From assembly GCF_900753045.1 (NCBI RefSeq), contig NZ_CAADXO010000080.1, forward strand, positions 12,414 to 76,413: DNA of 64,000 bases, written 5' to 3'. Below are positions 9,227 to 17,829 of this stretch, in pieces. The stretch is from an uncultured Phascolarctobacterium sp. (GTDB lineage Bacteria > Bacillota > Negativicutes > Acidaminococcales > Acidaminococcaceae). Every line of letters starts with the position of its first letter. Position 1 is the stretch's first letter. The notes under the pieces were generated by a model. It was not told the DNA's origin, searched no databases, and saw only the letters and a program-made list of their open reading frames with translations. Both the position numbers and the translations under genes were made by a program.

Positions 9227-9255
9227 ATATTAACAGAGTGACACAGAATTGTCAA
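9227..9255 (-). promoter_or_regulatory. Promoter of the TRAP operon
   Basis: On the minus strand TTGACA (9255-9250) and TAATAT (9232-9227) are 17 bases apart, about 75 bases upstream of the binding-protein gene. Confidence 0.7.
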
Positions 9256-9405
9256 TAATTTTACGCATATTTAGCAAATGTACTTGCAGTCTAGCTTTTG
9301 GCCGTTTTTTATCCCTATTGGTCTTATTGTGTCCCACTTGTTTTTTCGCTTATCTTATGCTAAGATAGTGTTGAACATTATTGAAAATTTCAAGGAGGAA
9401 TAGAA

Positions 9406-10134
9406 ATGGTTCAAATTTTTGCGCACCGCGGCTTCAGCGGCTATTATCCTGAAAATACTATGCTTGCTTTCCAAAAGGTAGCAGAAGAAACTGTTGCTGA
9501 CGGCATTGAACTGGATATCCAGCTCACCAAAGACGGCGAAATCGTTATCATGCATGACGAAATGCTCGACCGCACCACTAACGGCAGCGGCTGGCTGAAG
9601 GACCATACCCTGGAAGAGCTGAAAATGCTTTCTGTAGGCGTTAATGTCAAAGGCTTCTTCCCCCGCCAAACCATTCCTACATTACGCGAATATTTCACCT
9701 GGCTGAAAACCACCAAGCTGATTACCAACATCGAGCTCAAAACCAGCTATTTCGAATATGAAGGCATTGAAGAAAAGCTCATTGCTATGGTCAAGGAATT
9801 CGGTCTGGAAGACCAGATCTGGTATTCTTCCTTCAATCATTACACTGTTGCCAGAATCAAAAAACTGATGCCGGAAGCAAAATGCGGTCTTTTAACCGAC
9901 ACCTGGCTGATGAACATCGGTGAATACGCTGCTTCCCAAGGCGCTGCAAGCGTAAATGCACGCACCTACTTCTGTGCCAAGGAAGGTGTTGCTGCTGAGC
10001 TGCACGCACACAACATCGCTCTGCAGGCATGGACTCCTAACGATGCCGAAATGATGCAGGATCTGGTTGATGCAGGTGTTGACGTTCTGATTACCAATTA
10101 TCCTGACATTGCCGCAAAGGTTTTAGGCAGATAA
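9406..10134 (+). CDS. Glycerophosphodiester phosphodiesterase
   Basis: The 242-residue protein hydrolyses glycerophosphodiesters to glycerol 3-phosphate and an alcohol. The catalytic block is clear: HRGFSGYYPENTMLAF near residues 6-21 and GIELDIQLTKDGEIVIMHD at about 38-56, holding the general acid/base histidines and the metal-binding glutamates and aspartates. There is no signal peptide, so it is cytosolic and works on imported or internal diesters. The RBS is AAGGAGG. It precedes a LacI-type regulator by about 50 bases and shares its direction. Confidence 0.93.
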   Translation: MVQIFAHRGFSGYYPENTMLAFQKVAEETVADGIELDIQLTKDGEIVIMHDEMLDRTTNGSGWLKDHTLEELKMLSVGVNVKGFFPRQTIPTLREYFTWLKTTKLITNIELKTSYFEYEGIEEKLIAMVKEFGLEDQIWYSSFNHYTVARIKKLMPEAKCGLLTDTWLMNIGEYAASQGAASVNARTYFCAKEGVAAELHAHNIALQAWTPNDAEMMQDLVDAGVDVLITNYPDIAAKVLGR

Positions 10135-10182
10135 TTTATCTCAGCCACCCTATACATAATTAAATCAGAAAGGATTGTGTTT

Positions 10183-11250
10183 ATGCCTAAGAAGGTTACC
10201 CTGAAGGATATTGCTGCCAAGGCAGGTCTTTCGCCTGCCAGCGTGTCGATGATTCTCAACAGGCGCAGTATTGAACGTTTCAACGCGGAAACTGTTGAAC
10301 AGGTCTACGCTATCGCCGCTGAGCTCGGCTATAAAAGCAGCAAGGAAAAAGCCTACGCCCTCGTCAGGCCCTCAGATACACTGATCATTATTATCTGTCC
10401 TTCATTATTCAATCCTTTCTATACTACTATTATCCAGGGTATTGAAATCGCTGCCCGTAAGCAAGGCTTTGTCACCTCCGTCCGCACCACCTATTGGGAT
10501 ACGGATACGGAGAAATTTATCATGGAGCAGGCCCGCAAATTCAACGTTGCAGGTGTCATCTTCGCCATGATTCCCCAACAGCCGCAGCTGGCGTACCAGC
10601 TCAGCAAATATCTGCCCGTTGTTGCCATCGGTGACAGACGCAGTGATTTGGAGCTTGCTACCGTAGACATGAACAACTTTACCGCAGGCCAGCTCATCGG
10701 CAAACATCTTACGGATTTGGGACATAAGCAGGTTGCCTATCTTTCTACAACTCTCAACGACCAGCACACCTCACGTGTGCGCCGCTATCAAGGTCTGGAG
10801 GATGCATGCAAGGCAGCAGGTGCCAAGCTTGCCCTGTTTACCCGAGAGATTACTTCTGACTACGAGCTTTCGCACGTTGAAGTAGAATACAGTACAGGCT
10901 ATGAGCTTGCCAAACGCTGTCTTGAAGCGGAGCCGGAAACCACAGCCATGGTCGCTATCAACGATATGGTTGCCTACGGTGCATATAATGCAATTATCGA
11001 CAGAGGCCTGAGGATTCCCGAGGATATCAGCCTTTGTGGTTTCGATAACATTTTCCCCTCGCATCTGCGCGGCATCAGCCTCACAACTATCGACAACTCG
11101 CTGACAGAGTGCGGCAAAAGCGCCTTCAAGCTGTTGCAGGAGGAAATAGCCAGCTACGAGCACCACGGTAAATTTGAGCCTATTACTCATGTAGAATACA
11201 AATGCCGTCTTGTAGCCCGCTCCAGCAGCGGCACTGCTCCCAAGCGTTGA
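10183..11250 (+). CDS. LacI family transcriptional regulator
   Basis: The N terminus (VTLKDIAAKAGLSPASVSMIL) is the LacI helix-turn-helix, and the remaining ~290 residues form a periplasmic-binding-protein-like sensor domain with typical elements (PFYTTIIQGIEIAA, DMVAYGAYNAIIDRGLRIPEDI). It probably represses sugar, polyol or phosphodiester genes; adjacency to the phosphodiesterase suggests a link but no operator was identified. ATG 10183 is preferred, nine bases after AGAAAGG. A GTG at 10177 is the alternative. Confidence 0.92.
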   Translation: MPKKVTLKDIAAKAGLSPASVSMILNRRSIERFNAETVEQVYAIAAELGYKSSKEKAYALVRPSDTLIIIICPSLFNPFYTTIIQGIEIAARKQGFVTSVRTTYWDTDTEKFIMEQARKFNVAGVIFAMIPQQPQLAYQLSKYLPVVAIGDRRSDLELATVDMNNFTAGQLIGKHLTDLGHKQVAYLSTTLNDQHTSRVRRYQGLEDACKAAGAKLALFTREITSDYELSHVEVEYSTGYELAKRCLEAEPETTAMVAINDMVAYGAYNAIIDRGLRIPEDISLCGFDNIFPSHLRGISLTTIDNSLTECGKSAFKLLQEEIASYEHHGKFEPITHVEYKCRLVARSSSGTAPKR

Positions 11251-11275
11251 CAATTACCGCAGGATACTGTACAAT
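11247..11275 (+). promoter_or_regulatory. Promoter of azlCD
   Basis: TTGACA (11247-11252) overlaps the stop codon of the LacI gene. TACAAT (11270-11275) follows after 17 bases, 48 bases before the azlC start. Confidence 0.75.
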
Positions 11276-11322
11276 AAGGCCTACATAGTTTCTATGAATT
11301 CAAGAATTGTGCAGGTTTAATT

Positions 11323-12018
11323 ATGAACAACAAATATAGTAAAGCATTCAAAGCTGCTTTTCCACTAACGCTGCCAATTTGCGCAGCGTTTCTTTTTTTA
11401 GGCATTTCTTATGGCTTTTACATCTGCAGCAAGGGCTTTTCGCCCTGGTACCCATTTTTTACCAGTGCTCTCGTCTTTGCCGGCAGCATGGAATTCGTTC
11501 TGGTCACAATGCTGCTGAGCCCTTTCAATCCGCTGTACTGCTTTTTTATGGCACTGATGATTAACTCTCGCCATCTTTTCTATGGCTTAAGCATGCTCGA
11601 AAAGTATAAAAATACAGGCTTAAAGAAATTTTATCTGATCTTCGGTATGTGCGACGAATCCTTCGCCATCAACTGCAATACCGTTATCCCCGAAGGCATC
11701 GACAAGGGCTGCTTTATGGTCTGCGTAAATCTGCTGAACCAAATCTACTGGGTAGCAGGTGCAACCATCGGCGGTCTGCTGGGCAACAGCCTACAAATCA
11801 ATACCAAAGGCCTGGACTTTGCCCTCGTCGCTCTTTTTACGGCAATTTTCGTCAGCCAGTGGCAAGCGACAGAAAATCACACTCCTGCTGTTTTAGGCAT
11901 TGTCATTCCGTTGGTTTGCCTTGTACTCATCGGTCCGCAAAGCTTTATTCCGCCGGCTATGCTGCTTCTGCTGCTGGTATTTATCACTGCCTATTACAAA
12001 GGAGGCATTAAATTATGA
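11323..12018 (+). CDS. azlC: AzlC family branched-chain amino acid exporter, large subunit
   Basis: The 231-residue membrane protein matches AzlC: LPICAAFLFLGISYGFY in the first helix, SALVFAGSMEFV and MALMINSRHLFYGLSML as conserved blocks. With AzlD it forms a two-subunit exporter for branched-chain amino acids or analogues. Its TGA overlaps the azlD ATG by four bases (ATGA), a sign of translational coupling. Confidence 0.92.
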   Translation: MNNKYSKAFKAAFPLTLPICAAFLFLGISYGFYICSKGFSPWYPFFTSALVFAGSMEFVLVTMLLSPFNPLYCFFMALMINSRHLFYGLSMLEKYKNTGLKKFYLIFGMCDESFAINCNTVIPEGIDKGCFMVCVNLLNQIYWVAGATIGGLLGNSLQINTKGLDFALVALFTAIFVSQWQATENHTPAVLGIVIPLVCLVLIGPQSFIPPAMLLLLLVFITAYYKGGIKL

Positions 12019-12344
12019 CCTTTACCGAACAAATCATAACCATTGCCGCCGTTGTCGCAGGCACGATGTTAACCCGCTTTCTGCCCTTCATCCTGTTTCC
12101 GGCAAATAAAAAAACGCCGCCATTAGTAGCGTTTTTAGGTAAAATGCTGCCTGCTGCTGTTATGGGCATGCTTGTTGTCTACTCCCTCAAGGATACGCAA
12201 ATTATAACCGGCAGTCATGGTGCTCCCGAAGCTATCGCCGTAGCGCTGACAGTTATCCTGCAGGCAACACTGCGTAATCTGCTGCTGACGATAGCAGCAG
12301 GCACTATAGGCTATATGCTGCTGGTGCAATATGTCTTTATGTGA
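12015..12344 (+). CDS. azlD: AzlD family small subunit
   Basis: The 109-residue protein has three to four hydrophobic segments and the AzlD signature TMLTRFLPFILFP near residues 17-30 plus LPAAVMGMLVVYSLKD. It is the small partner of the exporter encoded directly upstream. Confidence 0.92.
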   Translation: MTFTEQIITIAAVVAGTMLTRFLPFILFPANKKTPPLVAFLGKMLPAAVMGMLVVYSLKDTQIITGSHGAPEAIAVALTVILQATLRNLLLTIAAGTIGYMLLVQYVFM

Positions 12345-12366
12345 AAATATTATAGCGTTTAAACCA

Positions 12367-12411
12367 GCGGTAAAAACAGCATTGCAATGTTGTTTTCACC
12401 GCTTCTTTTTT
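12367..12411 (+). terminator. Terminator of azlCD
   Basis: A long hairpin, GCGGT-AAAAACA with TGTTTTC-ACCGC as arms (12367-12402), is followed by TTCTTTTTT. Confidence 0.8.
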
Positions 12412-12443
12412 ATTCAACAATTTTTAGCGCTAAACTAACAAAG

Positions 12444-13541
12444 CTAACATCTACATACTTTAATAACCTGCTTTGCTATATAATATATTTTAGGTGCGTT
12501 AGTTGTAAGTTCTTTTAGTGTATAGCTAACAAAATCATATTGTATTTTCCCGTTAGTGCCGTTGTTGTTCATCACCTTTTTAATTTCATCTCTAGTTGCA
12601 GAATTAAGCAGCCTATGCCACCCTATGTCGTATTTGGTGCCAGCCAATATAGCTAGTAGTGTCGCAGCACAATAATTACTTATCATTATTCCCTTTACTC
12701 TCGCTGCTTGAATTTTATCATAATTACGGTATGCTACAGCTTCGTGTGCAACGCTTCCCTTTCCATGATTCAGATTTTTGCTAATAAATACATCATATAC
12801 ATAATTACTGTAGAAGAAACTCTCCGTAATTATGCCCAGCATAGGTTTTTTGCTTTTTAATTCATAGACATTGATAGTATTTTCATCCACTGCCCAAAAA
12901 TCTATCGCAGCTTCTTCTCCTCCAAACAGCTCCTTGCCGCTCGCCTTGCTGCCCTCAACTAAGCCTACAGGTAATTGTCTGCCTACTATAGCTTCTCTGG
13001 TCAATGCTAAAATATTTCTTTTAGCACTCTCTGAATCACACAATAAGTAGGCAACATAGCTTTCTAGCCCCATATTTAACAAGTTTGCGAGATCTTTTTC
13101 TGCTTCTTTTGTAGGCTCATTTGCTACAAAGCTATGAGCAGCTAAATATATTTTAAAATTCTCCTTTAGTGCTTCTAAAGTTGGGGCAAGCTTAAACCAC
13201 ATAGTGTATTGCTCGCTAAATTTCAAAATTCTATATAAAAACTTTCCCATATATCCATTAGCTGGCTTTCCACCAGAGTAACTAGCATTAGTTATGCCTT
13301 CTACATCTAGCTCAATTTCTAATTCCGGCTTATTGGTTTTGGCTTTGATAAGCAGGCACCAAGCTTCAAAGCAGGCTCTATCATCTTGCATAGCAAAAGG
13401 CTGCTTGGAAAAGCCCGCCGCTTCTTTTTTTAATTTCATTAACAATTTATTGGGTTCAATATAATCTAACACAATATCTTCGGGAAAATTAGCTATTTTG
13501 ACTCCAATGTAGCATAATATTAATTTTTGTACACCTGTCAT
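12444..13541 (-). CDS. PD-(D/E)xK-like protein, paralogue A of the WYL/MBL module
   Basis: I do not recognise a named family. The 365-residue protein is clearly paralogous to the gene at 14982-16052; they share EAAGF, RACFEAWCL-IKAKT, FLYRILKF-EQY, AIVGRQLPV and a long C-terminal block. That block carries a PD-(D/E)xK-like nuclease pattern, an Asp in AIDFWAVD (D214) followed by YELK (E227, K229), then GIITESFFYSNYV. The call of a nuclease fold is inference. It has its own GGAGG ribosome binding site 46 bases after the beta-CASP gene and is probably cotranscribed with it. Codon use is A+T-richer than in neighbouring metabolic genes, suggesting transfer. Confidence 0.6.
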   Translation of the reverse strand: MTGVQKLILCYIGVKIANFPEDIVLDYIEPNKLLMKLKKEAAGFSKQPFAMQDDRACFEAWCLLIKAKTNKPELEIELDVEGITNASYSGGKPANGYMGKFLYRILKFSEQYTMWFKLAPTLEALKENFKIYLAAHSFVANEPTKEAEKDLANLLNMGLESYVAYLLCDSESAKRNILALTREAIVGRQLPVGLVEGSKASGKELFGGEEAAIDFWAVDENTINVYELKSKKPMLGIITESFFYSNYVYDVFISKNLNHGKGSVAHEAVAYRNYDKIQAARVKGIMISNYCAATLLAILAGTKYDIGWHRLLNSATRDEIKKVMNNNGTNGKIQYDFVSYTLKELTTNAPKIYYIAKQVIKVCRC

Positions 13542-13586
13542 CTTAAAGTCCTCCTCACATCTCGGTTATCGCTTATTTCTAAGCTC

Positions 13587-14837
13587 TCAGCCAAAACTGC
13601 TCCTGTCAATAAGCTCTGCCCTCTCTGAATGAATCACCGCCGTATAATCCTGCGCATCAACTAGCTTGATAATTTCTTCTATCACCTTCTTAGACGCATG
13701 GCCACTAGTATGTAGCTGCACTGTAGGATATTGTGTACACAGCCTTGCTAAATCCTCTTTATAATATTCAGCTCCCTTATCCTTAATATAACCTTGCCAC
13801 TGAGAGTATATTATTAACGGTTGTAATTCCTTATATTTTTCCCAAAGCTTCTTTACTGTAGCCACTGCCATCATTCCGCTCACGAAAATAACTGCTCCAT
13901 GTTCCTGCAGATGCCTATCTTGTATTTGGTAGGTGCTGTTATCATGCAGATAATCCTTATCTAGCAAAAGCGTATACATTTTATAAGGCTGCCACGGCTT
14001 CTCGCCCTGCTTGTGATATAAGCGATTGCAAAGCTCTTGCTTATATTTATAATAGCTTTTAATCTGCGCCAGCATATAGCCATTTAACAATACATCTTTC
14101 CGCTTACATCTGGCCATGCGGTAAAAATTCTGTAAACGCGTAAAATTAGTAGATGCACATAGGCAAAAAATCAGCTTATGCTGCTGCATCAATTTCCCAG
14201 CCTGCTGAGCCAGCTCCTCCTCGGTTAAATAGTTATCTTCCCGTGTAAGATTTGTTCCTTCTGTAATAAGCACATCCACAGGTTTTTTCAGAACATAGCA
14301 TTTTAATAGCTTTTTCAGCTTATCTCCAATATAACCATGTGTCCGAAAATCACCCATATGTAAAATGCGCTTATCCGGCGTTTCGATAAGATACATTATC
14401 GCCGCTGTTGCAGAATGATCAATCGTATAGGGCGTAACCTTAATATCCCCAACCTTGATTATATCCTGCGCCCAAATAATATGCGTGTGTGCTGCGTCCT
14501 GCAAAAGCTCCACCTGTTTACTATACTTGTTATCGTGTCTAGCCAAGGCTGCGTATGTATTAATAAGAACCTCCCTACACAAGCTGCTCATATAAAGCGG
14601 AATTTCTGGCAGCAGCTTCTCAAAGCAGCCAATGTGGTCACCATGATAATGGGTAAAGAACACTGCGTCATACTGTGCTTCACCAGACGTCAAGCCAACA
14701 ACCTCTACATCATCCTTATACCTGCTTCTTGGAAGATTTTTACCAAAATCAATACAAATTTTCGTTGTCTCTGTGCTAATTAAAGTTACGCAGCCACCAA
14801 TCTGTTCTGCATGTAGATATTCAATATTCGTAGCCAT
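13587..14837 (-). CDS. Metallo-beta-lactamase / beta-CASP family predicted nuclease
   Basis: The 416-residue protein has the metallo-beta-lactamase core: THYHGDH at residues 62-68 (HxHxDH), H141 and D163 in HMGDF. It also has beta-CASP elements as in RNase J and CPSF-73: an acidic motif A (LITEGTNL, E193), motif B TSGHAS (H380) and a final VIHSE (H403). It is therefore predicted to be a zinc-dependent RNA or DNA nuclease. It is shorter than RNase J (about 550), lacking its C-terminal domain, so it is not the housekeeping enzyme. The RBS is AAAGGAG. It lies between two paralogous PD-(D/E)xK-like genes and behind a promoter motif shared with the WYL gene. Confidence 0.85.
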   Translation of the reverse strand: MATNIEYLHAEQIGGCVTLISTETTKICIDFGKNLPRSRYKDDVEVVGLTSGEAQYDAVFFTHYHGDHIGCFEKLLPEIPLYMSSLCREVLINTYAALARHDNKYSKQVELLQDAAHTHIIWAQDIIKVGDIKVTPYTIDHSATAAIMYLIETPDKRILHMGDFRTHGYIGDKLKKLLKCYVLKKPVDVLITEGTNLTREDNYLTEEELAQQAGKLMQQHKLIFCLCASTNFTRLQNFYRMARCKRKDVLLNGYMLAQIKSYYKYKQELCNRLYHKQGEKPWQPYKMYTLLLDKDYLHDNSTYQIQDRHLQEHGAVIFVSGMMAVATVKKLWEKYKELQPLIIYSQWQGYIKDKGAEYYKEDLARLCTQYPTVQLHTSGHASKKVIEEIIKLVDAQDYTAVIHSERAELIDRSSFG

Positions 14838-14883
14838 GATTACGCTCCTTTCGTTTACTTGCTTATATAATACTAAATGCGAG

Positions 14884-14908
14884 ATACTAAAAATGCCCCA
14901 GCAGTCTA
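14884..14908 (-). promoter_or_regulatory. Shared upstream motif, copy at the beta-CASP gene
   Basis: On the minus strand this 25-base block reads as GAC-x-GC-x-GGGG-x-ATTTTT-x-GTAT and lies about 47-71 bases before the gene. The same block stands before the WYL gene at 17250-17274, and similarity continues downstream (TTTAGTA-TATA). It is a candidate operator for the WYL regulator. Confidence 0.55.
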
Positions 14909-14921
14909 GAATTTTTACTAT

Positions 14922-14970
14922 AAAAAAAGACCGCCTAAAGTTAGATTTTTAGGTCTAACTTTAGACGGTC
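14922..14970 (-). terminator. Terminator between paralogue B and the beta-CASP gene
   Basis: A 17-base arm (14954-14970) pairs with 14929-14945 with a single mismatch. T7 follows on the minus strand (14928-14922). It splits the module into two transcription units. Confidence 0.88.
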
Positions 14971-14981
14971 GTTTTAAAACG

Positions 14982-16052
14982 TCAAGGTTTCGATACACAA
15001 CATACTTCAATACCAAGTTTATTAGGTTTAAGTTTAAGTTTATCAAGCTTATATTCTAAAAATTCATATTGAATCGCTTCAGACATACCATTCTTATTCA
15101 TTATTTCTTTTATTTTCGTTCTACTTAGCGCATCAAGACTTGCATGCCAACCTTTAATCTTAATCTTCCTATTACTATTACTATTACTTAGCATTATTCC
15201 CTTCACTTGTTTTCCAGCAATTTTATTATAACTACGGTACGTTCCATCTTCAATCTCAACGCGCCCCTTGCCATGATCCAGACTGTTGCTAATAAATACA
15301 TCATGTACATAATTGCTGTAGAAGAAAATCTCTGTAATTATACCCACCATAGGATTATTGATCTTTAATTCATAGACATTGATGGTATCTCCATCTAATG
15401 CCCAAAAATCTACTGCAGATTTTCCAAATGTAAAAACTCCAGTTTTCTTTGATTTAGTAACATCAAATAAGCTTACAGGTAATTGTCGTCCTACTATAGC
15501 TCCTCTATCCAATTTTAAAATATCTCTTTGAGCTCTATATGAATCCCAAAATACGTACTCAATATAGCTCTCTAAATTATTCTTCAAGTCATCGAGATTA
15601 TCGTTTGCTTCCTTGTCAGGTGCACTAGTTACGAATGTGTGGCTATCCAAATATGTTTTAAACTTATCCTTTAGGTTTTCTAATTTCTCACTAAGTTTAA
15701 ACCAATCCTTATATTGTTCCCTAAATTTCAAAATTCTATATAAGAATCTTCCTAAATGTCCGGTTTCCGGTAGGTTACCATCGTAATCAGCTTCCTTTAT
15801 ATCTTTTACATCTAGCACTATTTCTAATTTTGGCTCTTTTTTTTGCTCTTCCGTTTTGGCCTTTATAATCAAGCACCACGCTTCAAAACAAGCTCTAGTA
15901 TCTTGCATATTAATAGGATTAGAAAAACCAGCCGCTTCTTTTGTTAATGTCATTACCAATTTGGGTGACGTATAAGCTAATTCAATAGACTTTGGAAAAT
16001 CCCTCAATGTTACTCCGATTGAGGTTAATATACTTCTTTGTGTAGGTTCCAT
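14982..16052 (-). CDS. PD-(D/E)xK-like protein, paralogue B
   Basis: This 356-residue protein aligns along its whole length with the product of 12444-13541. The predicted catalytic pattern is conserved as AVDFWALD (D215) and YELK (E228, K230), followed by GIITEIFFYSNYV and LDHGKG. No membrane segment or signal is seen. It is read after the WYL gene with a 95-base gap and ends just before a strong terminator. Two diverged copies in one locus suggest heteromeric action or different specificities; that is inference. Confidence 0.6.
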   Translation of the reverse strand: MEPTQRSILTSIGVTLRDFPKSIELAYTSPKLVMTLTKEAAGFSNPINMQDTRACFEAWCLIIKAKTEEQKKEPKLEIVLDVKDIKEADYDGNLPETGHLGRFLYRILKFREQYKDWFKLSEKLENLKDKFKTYLDSHTFVTSAPDKEANDNLDDLKNNLESYIEYVFWDSYRAQRDILKLDRGAIVGRQLPVSLFDVTKSKKTGVFTFGKSAVDFWALDGDTINVYELKINNPMVGIITEIFFYSNYVHDVFISNSLDHGKGRVEIEDGTYRSYNKIAGKQVKGIMLSNSNSNRKIKIKGWHASLDALSRTKIKEIMNKNGMSEAIQYEFLEYKLDKLKLKPNKLGIEVCCVSKP

Positions 16053-16147
16053 TTTAAGCCCTCCTTGTTTTAGTTACATTTTATTTCTACATCATCAGCA
16101 AAAATCCTACTGTTATAATTACTGCCTTATTTGTATACATGTAAGCC

Positions 16148-17179
16148 TTATTTATACAATGCTAGCTGGCTTTCCAGATATTTTTTATACGCTTCACGCA
16201 CACACTCAGGGCCTGTAATAATCACATTACCGCCCATGCCTGCAACCCAGTTAAAAAATCCAACGTCAGCCTGCACCTGCACGCTAGTCGTAAAATATTC
16301 CTTGTCGTTTTTACAGTCATTAATATTCAGCAGATTACCAAACGTTCCCAATACATCCAGCCGTGTCCGCTGCTTGCAATGCAAATTTACCCTTTGCGTA
16401 TCACCAAACCACATATTAATATGCTCGCGCAGATAATCACTAATGCCCTTGCCATCTGCCAACAATTTTTTATAAGTCTCATTGAGCTTGATATCTTTAG
16501 CTGCCAGCTCCGTTTCCTTTACATTAATCATACGGGAAACACGGTAATGGCTGAAATTTTTATATTCGCCCGTGCAGGCAATCACATAATAATCATTTTT
16601 CGCAGGCACAAGATAATAGGGGCTAACATAATATATCATACCATCATTGCGCAAGTCCTCCTGCGCAGGCTTTGCCAGATGCTTATCATTGTATTGAAAG
16701 CTAATCTGCTTACGTTCGCGGATAGCCTCTAATATCCTGTCAAAATTATACTTAGCCTGCTTTGTCGCCACATTCAGACTCTCGTCACGGATAACAGCCT
16801 TTTTGAGCAGCTCTTTATCAGATTCCGTGCCCAAAGTCATAATTGCATCGCCAAGCTTACGCGCATCATCTGCTGCCAGAAAGCGCGCAGATGCAACGGC
16901 GTCCGCCAGCATTTTCAGCTGATAGCCTTCAAATGTTCTCTGCTTACCGTTCATATACTTGCCTTTATTATGGTTTGCGCAGCTCTCCAGCTCATAGCCA
17001 CACTCATTAATACTTGCCCAGTCCCGTAAAATAGACTTACGGTCCGGAAGTTTATCGCAGGTTCCATCCTCTAGCAGCTTCTGTTGAATCTCTGTCACAT
17101 TCAAAGGATGTTCCTCGTCTGTATTCAGCATATATTCAAAAACGCGCAGCAAACGACATTTATTTGGATTCTTTTTCAT
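16148..17179 (-). CDS. WYL-domain transcriptional regulator
   Basis: The N-terminal ~70 residues form a DeoR-like winged helix (VTEIQQKLLE, PDRKSILRDWASINECGYEL). The middle region matches the WYL domain: ISFQYN, YYVSPYYLVPAKNDYYVIAC and HYRVSRM, between about residues 145 and 225 of this 343-residue protein. WYL proteins sense ligands, probably nucleic-acid fragments or nucleotides, and many control defence loci (CapW, BrxR). ATG 17179 lies eight bases after AAGGTGG; a GTG at 17197 is the alternative. It heads the first unit of the nuclease module. Confidence 0.85.
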   Translation of the reverse strand: MKKNPNKCRLLRVFEYMLNTDEEHPLNVTEIQQKLLEDGTCDKLPDRKSILRDWASINECGYELESCANHNKGKYMNGKQRTFEGYQLKMLADAVASARFLAADDARKLGDAIMTLGTESDKELLKKAVIRDESLNVATKQAKYNFDRILEAIRERKQISFQYNDKHLAKPAQEDLRNDGMIYYVSPYYLVPAKNDYYVIACTGEYKNFSHYRVSRMINVKETELAAKDIKLNETYKKLLADGKGISDYLREHINMWFGDTQRVNLHCKQRTRLDVLGTFGNLLNINDCKNDKEYFTTSVQVQADVGFFNWVAGMGGNVIITGPECVREAYKKYLESQLALYK

Positions 17180-17249
17180 GTAAGCCACCACCTTCACCTT
17201 AAAATAATTTTCATAAGAAACCTTTCATGTCTACTATACTACTAAAGAT

Positions 17250-17274
17250 ATACCAAAAATACCCCTGCCGTCAA
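17250..17274 (-). promoter_or_regulatory. Shared upstream motif, copy at the WYL gene
   Basis: This is the second copy of the block found at 14884-14908. It begins with TTGACG, which could serve as a -35 element. The copy precedes the WYL start by about 70 bases, which would allow autoregulation. Confidence 0.55.
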
Positions 17275-17375
17275 GCTATACAAATATCTTGAAGGAGCTT
17301 TTAAATGGTGCTTCGTACTATAGTTCTTCCCATCATTGACAGTTATTAAGTATTTCTTAACAACTGAATCTTTCC

Positions 17376-17516
17376 TCATAACGTTGGTCCACTCGAAATA
17401 TGCGACTGCGCCAAAATATCACTTTCAAATACGTAAAACATCTCGTTTTTAAATCTGCCAAAGAAAGTTTCCATAATACAGTTGTCATAGCAGTTGCCTT
17501 TTCTGGACATTGATTG
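17376..17516 (-). pseudogene. IS3-family transposase fragment (OrfB catalytic end)
   Basis: In this frame the sequence encodes QSMSRKGNCYDNCIMETFFG and then FKNEMFY, the block around the last catalytic Glu of IS3/IS150-type transposases. It stops after 47 codons, and the expected C-terminal part is lost. No upstream transposase domain or terminal repeats remain. It marks an old insertion beside the WYL/beta-CASP module. Confidence 0.75.
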
Positions 17517-17560
17517 AATGTACATATAGCAGTGATATATTTTATCTGCCGTACAAAATT

Positions 17561-17611
17561 AAAACTACCCTCCGCCATGCTCTGTCCAACATGACGAAGG
17601 GTAGTCTTTTC
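17561..17611. terminator. Hairpin with flanking A and T tracts
   Basis: AAAACTACCCT pairs with AGGGTAGT-TTTT across a loop with a smaller CATG pairing. It looks like a bidirectional terminator or the remnant of an element end. Confidence 0.5.
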
Positions 17612-17639
17612 ATTTATATCCTATATATACTGCCAATGT

Positions 17640-17829
17640 CCCCTAAGCAAATATATACAGAAAGAAGGAATTTGTAATTGTAAGCATCTTTGAAGCTTTG
17701 TGCGTCAGGGCAGCTTCCGCCCCGTCTATAATAAATTGTTCTCTATCCAATTTGCGTCTGCAGACCGCTCCCAACCGGGAGCGTGGCAGACATTTTAAGA
17801 AAGGTGGTAAGACCTGAGTCTTTAGTTAA
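17640..17829. other. Non-coding stretch with nested hairpin
   Basis: No gene is supported. The stretch holds GTCTGC / GCAGAC arms enclosing GCTCCC / GGGAGC (about 17756-17793) and, further left, GAAGCT/AGCTTC and GGGC/GCCC pairings. It lies downstream of the anion permease and may be the 3' end of its transcript. No T tract follows the hairpin on either strand. Confidence 0.4.

Noticed and set aside
13587..14837. Housekeeping RNase J
   Set aside because: The protein is about 140 residues shorter, its motifs diverge, and it is embedded in an accessory module.
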